Below, piece after piece: positions 1 through 5,033 of a stretch of 5,215 nt of DNA. The DNA is from Bacillota bacterium. Lineage in GTDB: Bacteria; Bacillota; Clostridia; Oscillospirales; Acutalibacteraceae. The stretch lies in the NCBI GenBank assembly GCA_023415895.1, contig JAEZJA010000127.1:1-5215 (forward strand), read 5' to 3'. The stretch's first letter is position 1; every line of letters begins with the position of its first letter. The position numbers and the translations under genes are program-made. The notes beneath the pieces were generated by a model. The model saw nothing but the letters and a program-made list of their open reading frames with translations, made no database searches and was not told the DNA's origin.

Positions 1-1
1 C

Positions 2-43
2 CCCTTCGCCGATTTTTTGAACAATAAGGATTGGAAACAGTAA
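2..43 (+). CDS. Possible 3' end of an upstream gene (last 13 codons)
   Basis: One forward frame is open from the window edge to a TAA at 41-43 and reads PFADFLNNKDWKQ. The other two forward frames stop at 18 and 27. The tail looks like an ordinary hydrophilic C-terminus, and a hairpin terminator begins 13 bases after the stop, as expected for a gene ending here. With 13 codons visible the product cannot be identified, and a chance open frame of this length is quite possible. The call rests mainly on the position of the terminator. Confidence 0.35.
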   Translation, partial: PFADFLNNKDWKQ

Positions 44-56
44 CTAGGGTTATGCG

Positions 57-96
57 AAAAGAGGCATCCGGCTTTGTTGGCCGGATGCCTCTTTTT
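57..96. terminator. Bidirectional Rho-independent terminator
   Basis: A perfect 12-bp stem (61-72 with 80-91) closes a 7-base loop. It is flanked by AAAA on the left and TTTTT on the right, which extend the pairing to 16 bp. Read in either direction the stem is GC-rich and followed by a U run. It can therefore end the minus-strand Cys-rich gene, whose stop lies 26 bases away, as well as any + strand gene coming from the left. It is a typical shared terminator between convergent genes. Confidence 0.9.
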
Positions 97-121
97 GAAA
101 ACCAGTATGTTCCGATCTCTT

Positions 122-940
122 TTACCGTTTGTCACATCCGCAGTCCTTGGATGGTTCACACCGCGCGGTGGGGAAGAACTCATCCATCGGGAAGCACATT
201 TTCTGGAACAGGTCACAGGGTTCATCATTCGTCTTGGAGCAATCCTTAACCGGCATGCAGAAATCGTACATGGGAACGAGCATCTGCACATTGCGGATAA
301 GCTGCACAATCGTGAAGATACCGATGGTGACATAAACAGCCTTGCAGTTGTCGTTATCGACGAAATTTCCGCCGAAATTGGTGCAGACGCTCTCGGGAAT
401 GGAACTGCAGCCGCAATCGCAGTCGCATTTGCATTTACGGCGCTCGCAAGGATCAACGCAGCAGGCGGACAGGATGATGGGCTCGGCAACCTGAACATTG
501 CAGCGCGGCAAGTTGCGGGCTGGCAGTTCCTGCGTGTCGTTGGCATCCTCGCGGCATTCACTGCTGAATATTTTGACGTTGCCTTCACTACCGTAGAGAA
601 TGACGCGTTTGCGGAACACGCAGACGCCGCACAAGGTTGCCGGAGGAACATTGCGGGCCGTGTAGACTTCAATCTCGACCTCAAAGAAGAAGGTCAGATC
701 GCAGGAATAGTAGCCGCGGTTGAAGGGCAGAGGTTCGACGTCGATGAAGGTGGTAATAACGCAGGCCTTTTTGGCTCGCACGCTGATCGCGCGGTCGACA
801 ACCATTTGCTCGCGCTCGGTAAAGTAGACTCGAAGATCTTCGAGACAATCCTTATCCGAGCAGGAGTCATAGACGCGACCCGCATCGATGCAGACGGCTT
901 CTTTGCAGCCATTGTCGTGCATGAATTTGTTATCAGGCAT
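122..940 (-). CDS. Cysteine-rich hypothetical protein, 272 aa, possibly spore-surface related
   Basis: I recognise this as a conserved uncharacterised type from Clostridia but know no tested function. What can be seen: 27 of 272 residues are cysteine (about 10%). They include an N-terminal group (C12, C17, C27, C32), a dense alternating cluster CERRKCKCDCDCGC at 165-178, and a C-terminal CEPSKDCGC at 261-269. Between these lie beta-like stretches (VITTFIDVEPLPFNRGYYSC 61-80, DLTFFFEVEIEVYT 81-94, VILYGSEGNVKIFSS 113-127, VTIGIFTIVQLIRNVQMLVP 204-223). There is no signal peptide or clear membrane helix. The start is well supported: GGGAGGA lies at 947-953 on the minus strand, 6 bases before ATG. 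The gene stands alone, ending at the 57-96 terminator, with a sigma-K-like promoter candidate upstream. Cysteine richness, no export signal and that motif would fit a cross-linked spore coat or exosporium protein, but this is inference; metal binding is an alternative. Confidence 0.85.
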   Translation of the reverse strand: MPDNKFMHDNGCKEAVCIDAGRVYDSCSDKDCLEDLRVYFTEREQMVVDRAISVRAKKACVITTFIDVEPLPFNRGYYSCDLTFFFEVEIEVYTARNVPPATLCGVCVFRKRVILYGSEGNVKIFSSECREDANDTQELPARNLPRCNVQVAEPIILSACCVDPCERRKCKCDCDCGCSSIPESVCTNFGGNFVDNDNCKAVYVTIGIFTIVQLIRNVQMLVPMYDFCMPVKDCSKTNDEPCDLFQKMCFPMDEFFPTARCEPSKDCGCDKR

Positions 941-991
941 AGATAATCCTCCCGTATAATGAGATATGGCAGTTAGAGTTTAACTTCACTA

Positions 992-1018
992 TATCTTATG
1001 ACACAGGAGGCGTTTGGT
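992..1018 (-). promoter_or_regulatory. Candidate sigma-K-type promoter for the Cys-rich gene
   Basis: On the minus strand, AC at 1018-1017 is followed by 16 bases and then CATAAGATA at 1000-992. This fits the mother-cell sigma-K pattern known from Bacillus (AC, 16-17 bases, CATAnnnTA). Transcription would start near 985, giving a leader of about 45 bases with GGGAGGA at 953-947. No good sigma-A -35/-10 pair is visible on this strand in the same gap. The motif has low information content, so a chance match is a real possibility. Confidence 0.35.
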
Positions 1019-1062
1019 GAGTGGTTTGCCGGACATTTCACAGCAATCCGGGCACTCCGCCT
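1008..1062 (-). terminator. Weak candidate hairpin downstream of the helicase gene
   Basis: Nested complementary arms lie just beyond the helicase stop (TAA at 1064-1062): AGGCG/CGCCT (1008-1012 with 1058-1062), GAGTG/CACTC (1019-1023 with 1053-1057) and CCGGA/TCCGG (1029-1033 with 1047-1051). The arms are separated by unpaired bases. No U run follows on the minus strand, so this is not a classical intrinsic terminator. It overlaps the candidate promoter of the next gene. It may only be a protective 3' structure, or chance. Confidence 0.25.
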
Positions 1063-3575
1063 TATGTTCTTAACGTCAGGTGTGCAAAATTGGCCATAAT
1101 CTTTTTAATGCCAGCCTTATCGAAGGCGATTTCCAGCAAATAATCGTTGCCCATGGGAGTAACCTTGAGAATCTCTCCCGATCCGAACACCTTGTGAATG
1201 ACCTGATCGCCCGTCTTCCAGCCGCTTTTCTTTGCAGAATCGGAAGTGGAGGCGTTCGACGGCGCTGCCGCGGTCTGCGTAGCCCGGGTGCCTCCGTTGG
1301 CAGAAATACCGCCGCCGTCAAAGCTGACCGTGCGTCGTTTCCTGTACGACTGAGTCGGAGCGGCTACCTGGCTGGACGTCTGATCCTCAAACGACAAATT
1401 TGACGCACCGCGGAAGAACGTGTCAAGCTCCTTCCTATCCGCGCGGCTCATAAAGCTGCTGCGGCCGCCGTGCTCCTCCACCAGCTCGGGCGGAATATCC
1501 ATGATGAAGCGGGATGGGCGGTTGCGCGTCGTCTTGCCGTAAAGCATACGGCTCTGGGCATTGGTGATATATAGCTGCTGCTTGGCACGCGTAATGGCCA
1601 CATAACACAGGCGTCGGTCTTCCTCCATCTCCTCCGGATTATAGATGGATGCCATGCCCGGGAAAATGCCCTCTTCAAAACCGGGGAGAAACACCACGGG
1701 AAACTCCAGCCCCTTGGCGCCGTGCATGGTCATAAGAACAACCGTGTCCGCACCGGCATCGTAGTTGTCCACATCGGTCATCAGCGCAGCTTCTTCAAGG
1801 AATCCGGCCAGCTCGGGAAAATCGTCCGTGCTGTTCTTCTCATAGTCCTGTATGGAGGAGGACAATTCGTTGAGGTTCTCCACGCGTCCCGCCTCGGTCT
1901 CCCCCGCCTGCTCCCACATGGCCAGATAACCGGTCGCTTCAAGCATGGTGGTATACAGCAGGTGGATGGACGTATCGGGATCGCTGCTCATATCCCGCAG
2001 ATGATCGATCATATCGGTAAACAGGCGCAGTTTTGTCGCCGCGCGGCTGATATCCGCATAGTTGTCGGCATGGGACAGCACCTCATAAAGCGATATGCCC
2101 ATCCCCTCGGCAATCTGGGCGGCCTTGTCCATCGTCGCCTCACCGATGCCGCGTTTGGGTTCGTTGATTATGCGGCGCAGGGCTACGCTGTCGTTGGGAT
2201 TGTTGATAATTTTCAGATAGGCCATGGCATCGCGCACTTCCTTGGTATCAAAGAAGCGGTGACCGCCGATGATGCGGTAGGGTATGGCACTCTTGACGAG
2301 AGCACGTTCAATGGCGTTGGACTGCGCGTTGGCACGATAGAGCACCGCAAAATCGCTGTAGCGCCGTCCCGCGGCGACCCCGTCCTGGATGGTGTCGGCG
2401 ATGAACCGGCTCTCCTCATCCTCTGTATCCAGTGTATGCAGCGACAGCTTGTCGCCTTGCGCATTCTGCGTCCACAAAGTTTTGCCTTTGCGGTTGAGGT
2501 TTTTGGCAATAACGGCATTGGCCGCATCGAGTATGTTCTGCGTCGAACGGTAATTCTGTTCCAGTCGGATGACACGGCAGCCCTGAAAGGTCTGCTCAAA
2601 GCTGAGTATGTTTTCAATGGTCGCACCGCGAAATTTGTAAATACTCTGGTCGTCGTCACCCACAACACACAGATTGCCCGATCCGGCCGCCAACATGCTG
2701 ACAAATTCATACTGTGCGTGGTTGGTATCCTGATACTCGTCCACCATCATATACCGAAAGCGGCTCTGATAACGCTGAAGCACATCGGGGCACTGACGAA
2801 AGAGCATGACTGTCTGGAAAAGCAGATCATCAAAATCCATCGCATCGGCATCCCGCAGGCGGCGCTGGTACATGGCGTAGGCGTTGGCGATCTGCTTGAG
2901 GCGGAAATCGCTGCCCGCCTGCGCAGCAAACTGTTCGGGCGTCAGAAGCTGATCCTTGGCCCTGCCAATCTCGCCCAGAATGGCCTTATGACCGATGTTT
3001 TTCTCCTCAATGTTGAGCGCCTTCATGCAGTCCTTCATCAAGCGGCGGCTGTCATCGGTATCATAGATCGTAAAATGGCTGGAAAAACCGAGCTGCTCGC
3101 CATCGCGGCGCAGGATGCGGGCACAAAAGGAGTGGAAAGTGCTGGCCTGTACCTCGCTGCCCACATCTTCGCCCAGCATGCGCGACAGACGTTCCTTGAG
3201 CTCGCCTGCGGCCTTATTTGTAAAGGTGATGGCAAGAATACGCCACGCCGGGCAGGGATCGACCGCGCACCATTGCTCCGCCTGCGTCTGCCGTGTGCCT
3301 GCCTCACCAGCAGCCGCCATGCGCAAAAGCTGCAGCATATCCGCGTTCAAACCGGCCGGCACTTCGTTGCTTTCATAGGCGCGCCCGTATTTGACCAGAT
3401 TGGCAATACGGTTGATGAGCACCGTCGTTTTGCCGCTGCCGGCTCCGGCCAAAATCAGCAGAGGTCCCTCCGTCGCAAAAACGGCTTGCCGCTGTCTATC
3501 GTTCATGCGTGAAAAATCGCGCTGCATCAGTTGCCTGCGCAGCTGACAAAATTCCGCCTGCATTTCCATTGTCAT
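1062..3575 (-). CDS. pcrA: PcrA/UvrD-type superfamily 1 ATP-dependent DNA helicase
   Basis: A cytoplasmic 3'-5' DNA helicase of the Rep/UvrD/PcrA family, which acts in nucleotide excision repair, replication restart and removal of blocked RNA polymerase or RecA. All core motifs are present (numbered from the ATG at 3575, 837 aa): Q motif NDRQRQAV 25-32; Walker A AGAGSGKT 43-50; Ia ITFTNKAAGELKERL 116-130; Ib TFHSFCARILRR 146-157; Walker B VDEYQDTN 278-285; III VVGDDDQSIYKFRGA 304-318; IV LEQNYRS 338-344; V TMHGAKGLEFPVVFLPG 616-632; VI RRLCYVAITRAK 654-665 with the arginine finger. A Ser/Ala/Thr-rich linker (about 721-784) leads to the Tudor-like C-terminal domain (785-833, GDQVIHKVFGSGEILKV) that in PcrA binds RNA polymerase. 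Length is slightly above PcrA because of about 42 extra residues between motifs I and Ia. The start is uncertain: ATG 3575 has GGGGA about 9 bases upstream; ATG 3590 has AGGAG only 1 base away; ATG 3569 and 3563 also fit; a TTG at 3662 would add a hydrophobic leader unlike the family. Confidence 0.96.
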   Translation of the reverse strand: MTMEMQAEFCQLRRQLMQRDFSRMNDRQRQAVFATEGPLLILAGAGSGKTTVLINRIANLVKYGRAYESNEVPAGLNADMLQLLRMAAAGEAGTRQTQAEQWCAVDPCPAWRILAITFTNKAAGELKERLSRMLGEDVGSEVQASTFHSFCARILRRDGEQLGFSSHFTIYDTDDSRRLMKDCMKALNIEEKNIGHKAILGEIGRAKDQLLTPEQFAAQAGSDFRLKQIANAYAMYQRRLRDADAMDFDDLLFQTVMLFRQCPDVLQRYQSRFRYMMVDEYQDTNHAQYEFVSMLAAGSGNLCVVGDDDQSIYKFRGATIENILSFEQTFQGCRVIRLEQNYRSTQNILDAANAVIAKNLNRKGKTLWTQNAQGDKLSLHTLDTEDEESRFIADTIQDGVAAGRRYSDFAVLYRANAQSNAIERALVKSAIPYRIIGGHRFFDTKEVRDAMAYLKIINNPNDSVALRRIINEPKRGIGEATMDKAAQIAEGMGISLYEVLSHADNYADISRAATKLRLFTDMIDHLRDMSSDPDTSIHLLYTTMLEATGYLAMWEQAGETEAGRVENLNELSSSIQDYEKNSTDDFPELAGFLEEAALMTDVDNYDAGADTVVLMTMHGAKGLEFPVVFLPGFEEGIFPGMASIYNPEEMEEDRRLCYVAITRAKQQLYITNAQSRMLYGKTTRNRPSRFIMDIPPELVEEHGGRSSFMSRADRKELDTFFRGASNLSFEDQTSSQVAAPTQSYRKRRTVSFDGGGISANGGTRATQTAAAPSNASTSDSAKKSGWKTGDQVIHKVFGSGEILKVTPMGNDYLLEIAFDKAGIKKIMANFAHLTLRT

Positions 3576-3594
3576 TGTTCCAATCCCCATTCTC

Positions 3595-3669
3595 CTAGCT
3601 TTCTGCACCGATGCAGAAAGATTGATGATTCCTACAATTGCCGACAAAAGGAGGAAGAACAAAGCACAT
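3595..3669 (-). CDS. Possible 24-aa leader peptide upstream of the helicase
   Basis: On the minus strand an ATG at 3669-3667 opens a frame of 24 codons (begins MCFVLPPFVGNC, ends FCIGAES) to TAG at 3597-3595. A purine-rich AAGGGGGGAAGGAC lies directly before the ATG; its AAGGGGG part is well spaced for ribosome binding if a G-U pair is allowed. The stop codon overlaps an AGGAG motif, and the helicase's first candidate ATG (3590) lies 4 bases after the stop. The peptide has three cysteines and no run of a single amino acid that would suggest classical amino-acid attenuation. It could be a regulatory upstream ORF coupling helicase translation to its own, or a chance ORF in a purine-rich leader. 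No homology is known to me. Confidence 0.3.
   Translation of the reverse strand: MCFVLPPFVGNCRNHQSFCIGAES
3599..3620 (-). repeat. Perfect 9-bp hairpin just before the helicase start
   Basis: CTTTCTGCA (3599-3607) and TGCAGAAAG (3612-3620) are exact inverted copies around a 4-base loop. In the minus-strand RNA the hairpin ends 2 bases before the AGGAG at 3596-3592 and lies inside the 24-codon leader ORF, in its last nine codons. No U run follows, so it is not a terminator. It could set access to the helicase ribosome binding region or protect an RNA end. The pairing is certain; the function is inference. Confidence 0.6.
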
Positions 3670-3734
3670 GTCCTTCCCCCCTTAAATGCTGTTTGCTATT
3701 CAATTAAGCCATCATTAGAAAGGACGTGTGCTTT
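3661..3734 (-). promoter_or_regulatory. Long inverted repeat joining the oadG-like 3' end to the helicase leader
   Basis: AAAGCACATGTCCTT (3661-3675) and AAGGACGTGTGCTTT (3720-3734) are inverted copies with 14 of 15 positions complementary. In minus-strand RNA three inner pairs (U-G, C-G, U-G; 3676-3678 with 3717-3719) can extend the stem to 18 positions with one C-A mismatch and a 38-base loop. The upstream arm is the end of the OadG-like coding sequence (codons for ESTRPF). The downstream arm contains the AAGGAC and ATG of the 24-codon leader ORF. A pyrimidine-rich stretch (TTTGTTCTTCCTCCTTTT) follows, so the structure could act as a weak terminator or attenuator for the oadG-like transcript, or as a cover on the leader ribosome binding site that opens when a ribosome finishes the upstream gene. 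A chance repeat of this quality this close is unlikely. Confidence 0.5.
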
Positions 3735-4116
3735 CCGCCAGACCGGCTGCTGCCCAGACCGGGCGGCTGCCATGCGCGCGCTGTGAGCCGCTTGCGGAGC
3801 GACTGACCGTACGCACCGCGTAGTGCGTGCCTTCGGGCGCCATCGCCGCGACCGCGGCAGAAATGACGGCCAGCACTTCTTCGCTGATCTCCTGCGTGCG
3901 GGGGGAAACGGGAACGGCCGCCGCTACAGGTGTTTTGTCCACTCGGGGCGAAGCTTTGGCCCTTTTGGCCGCCTGAGCGGCTTTATGCTCGGAATATCCG
4001 TAAGCAATGGAGCCGATTACCAGCAAGGCAATCAAAATTCCTGTTGTGATATAACCACCCGGGATTTCTTTTGCCGAATCGGCCGCCAGTAAATGCAGCA
4101 TTGATTGAACGCTCAT
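3715..4116 (-). CDS. OadG-family protein (sodium-pump decarboxylase gamma-like subunit)
   Basis: 133 residues with one membrane segment (YITTGILIALLVIGSIAYGY, 22-41), then a basic stretch (HKAAQAAKRAKAS, 44-56), which predicts N-out/C-in. An Ala/Pro linker (61-73) leads to a conserved cytoplasmic end: EISEEVLAVISAAVAAMAPE (76-95), a short strand (HYAVRTVSRS, 98-107) and RPVWAAAGLAESTRPF (118-133). This layout is that of the small gamma/delta subunit of sodium-translocating decarboxylases (OadG, MmdD, GcdD), which anchors and stabilises the complex that couples decarboxylation to sodium export. No carboxyltransferase, biotin carrier or beta membrane subunit is adjacent, so its partner must be encoded elsewhere or the protein has another job; the specific enzyme cannot be named. 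Start: ATG at 4116 has GAGAGG 8-9 bases upstream and a TATAAT promoter at 4191-4186. No clear terminator separates it from the helicase, so read-through is possible. Confidence 0.85.
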   Translation of the reverse strand: MSVQSMLHLLAADSAKEIPGGYITTGILIALLVIGSIAYGYSEHKAAQAAKRAKASPRVDKTPVAAAVPVSPRTQEISEEVLAVISAAVAAMAPEGTHYAVRTVSRSASGSQRAHGSRPVWAAAGLAESTRPF

Positions 4117-4185
4117 GTACGTATCCTCTCCATCTTGATAAACTCAAAAACACTTTTCTTTCCGACTGACGCCGGACATGCTTGC

Positions 4186-4214
4186 ATTATACCCTAAAAC
4201 CATTCGAAAAGCAA
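4186..4214 (-). promoter_or_regulatory. Sigma-A-type promoter for the oadG-like gene
   Basis: On the minus strand TTGCTT (4214-4209) is followed by 17 bases and a perfect TATAAT (4191-4186). Transcription would start near 4179, giving a leader of about 63 bases before ATG 4116. The -35 matches only three of six consensus bases, but spacing and -10 are ideal. It may also serve the helicase if transcription reads through. Confidence 0.7.
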
Positions 4215-4264
4215 TTCCCGAAGTCAGATTTTCATGAAATTGCTTAGGCAAATGCATAGAATGC

Positions 4265-4287
4265 GGATATGCCTGCATGCTATATCC
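4265..4287. repeat. Inverted repeat GGATAT-N11-ATATCC
   Basis: GGATAT at 4265-4270 and ATATCC at 4282-4287 are exact inverted half-sites, with centres 17 bp apart. The site lies midway between the two divergent promoters and overlaps neither. It could be a dimeric regulator site, but half-sites of six bases with an 11-base gap arise by chance fairly often. Confidence 0.25.
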
Positions 4288-4312
4288 AAACGTTTAGCTA
4301 TTTCTCCGATTT

Positions 4313-4325
4313 ATTTACGGTAAAT
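4313..4325. promoter_or_regulatory. Palindrome ATTTAC-G-GTAAAT, possible operator
   Basis: A perfect 6+1+6 inverted repeat ends 24 bases upstream of the -35 of the + strand promoter. The position would suit an activator or upstream repressor site. I do not recognise it as the box of a named regulator. Confidence 0.3.
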
Positions 4326-4349
4326 TCACATATTTTATGCTTCTTTGCA

Positions 4350-4379
4350 TTGCCACCGGCAGGAAAAATGTGTTATAAT
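4350..4379 (+). promoter_or_regulatory. Strong sigma-A-type promoter with extended -10
   Basis: TTGCCA (4350-4355, five of six consensus bases) is followed by 18 bases and a perfect TATAAT (4374-4379). TG at 4371-4372 makes an extended -10 element (TGTTATAAT). Transcription should start near 4386, about 24 bases before the ATG at 4410. This predicts steady, fairly strong expression of the membrane-protein gene. Confidence 0.85.
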
Positions 4380-4409
4380 GCATACATGTAATCGGAAGGA
4401 GCGTTTTCC

Positions 4410-4937
4410 ATGGATACGTTTGTTGAACAGATTGTGCGAAAGCAGAAGGGCGCGAAAGAGATTGCCATTATTGTCGGCTGTTTTGTGTTCTCTTTGATTC
4501 TTGTGCTATTTTTGTTGCCTTTGGCTTTGGCGTATGTCGGTTTTCTGGCCGTTGTGCTCGTAGCAGGATTGGGTTATGGCATGTGGTGGATACTGACCAA
4601 CCAAAACCGGGAATATGAGTACAGTGTGACCAACGGGGATATTGATATCGACGAGATTATTGCCCGTCGCAAGCGCAAACGCGTTGTGTCCGTGTCCGGG
4701 GATAAGATCGAAACCCTTGAGCCATACACGACTGAAGCCTATGCTGCCCGCCGGTTTGACAGGAAAGTCATCGCCGCTCCCTCGGAAACGGTTCCGGAGC
4801 TTTGGTGCTTTACCTATCACAGCAAGAAAAATGGTCACACCCTGGTCGTTTTCCAGCCTGAACAACGTGTGCTGAACGCGTTGATTGTCGGTCTTTCGGC
4901 ACTCGTTCAACGCGAAGTCAAGAAAAAGATGGCCTAG
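4410..4937 (+). CDS. Two-helix membrane protein, probably DUF6106 family
   Basis: 175 residues. After a short charged N-terminus (MDTFVEQIVRKQKGAKE) come two adjacent membrane segments: IAIIVGCFVFSLILVLFLLP (18-37) and VGFLAVVLVAGLGYGMWWIL (43-62). A conserved-looking hydrophilic part follows: EYEYSVTNGDIDIDEIIARR (68-87) with a very basic RRKRKR (86-91), then VVSVSGDKIETLEPY (92-106) and a C-terminal domain with LWCFTYHSKKNGHTLVVFQP (131-150). Both ends are predicted inside, the two helices forming a hairpin. I associate this pattern with the DUF6106 family of Clostridia from memory; no function is known to me. Some features recall small PH-like membrane proteins, but that is speculation. 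Start: AAGGAG at 4396-4401, 8 bases before ATG, behind its own strong promoter. A terminator follows 8 bases after the stop, so it is a one-gene transcript. Confidence 0.9.
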   Translation: MDTFVEQIVRKQKGAKEIAIIVGCFVFSLILVLFLLPLALAYVGFLAVVLVAGLGYGMWWILTNQNREYEYSVTNGDIDIDEIIARRKRKRVVSVSGDKIETLEPYTTEAYAARRFDRKVIAAPSETVPELWCFTYHSKKNGHTLVVFQPEQRVLNALIVGLSALVQREVKKKMA

Positions 4938-4945
4938 TTTGTGAG

Positions 4946-4976
4946 AGAAGGGGGACGCTGTCCTCCTTCTTTTGTC
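4946..4976 (+). terminator. Rho-independent terminator of the membrane-protein gene
   Basis: AGAAGGGGGAC (4946-4956) pairs with GTCCTCCTTCT (4960-4970) through 11 positions, one of them G-U, around a 3-base loop. TTTGTCT follows, extending the U-rich tail. It begins 8 bases after the TAG at 4935-4937. Confidence 0.88.
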
Positions 4977-5033
4977 TATAACTTTCCTGGTTCAATGATA
5001 ACGAAACCGATGACGAAAGGATGGCAAGCTACG

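Larger units (their letters stand above)
4117..4409. other. Divergent intergenic region with two promoters and small palindromes
   Basis: This 293-bp AT-richer region separates the minus-strand oadG-like gene from the + strand membrane-protein gene. It holds one sigma-A-type promoter facing each way (listed separately). The roughly 135 bp between them carry several short inverted repeats: TTGC/GCAA at 4240-4251, GGATAT/ATATCC at 4265-4287 and ATTTAC/GTAAAT at 4313-4325. I see no ORF with a ribosome binding site, no tRNA-like structure and no recognisable riboswitch. Confidence 0.7.

Noticed and set aside
74..946. 290-codon open frame on the + strand opposite the Cys-rich gene
   Set aside because: It would start inside the terminator stem, has no ribosome site, and mirrors the minus-strand gene, which has GGGAGGA at the right spacing and a plausible protein.
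955..960. Perfect TATAAT on the + strand
   Set aside because: There is no matching -35 upstream and no gene on the + strand downstream; it would only run antisense into the helicase gene. The reverse complement is part of the leader of the Cys-rich gene.
1722..3512. 596-codon open frame on the + strand opposite the helicase gene
   Set aside because: It lies entirely antisense to a helicase with all its motifs intact. Its product is low in recognisable domains, and it has no credible ribosome binding site. Long antisense open frames are expected in GC-rich coding DNA with biased third positions.
3576..3662. TTG start for the helicase giving an N-terminal FFLLLSAIVGII segment
   Set aside because: The hydrophobic leader is foreign to cytosolic SF1 helicases and overlaps a leader with its own structure. 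A later ATG gives an N-terminus of family type (EFCQLRR before the Q motif).
4506..4910. 134-codon minus-strand open frame inside the DUF6106-like gene
   Set aside because: It is a shadow of a gene with its own promoter, ribosome site, membrane helices and terminator on the + strand.
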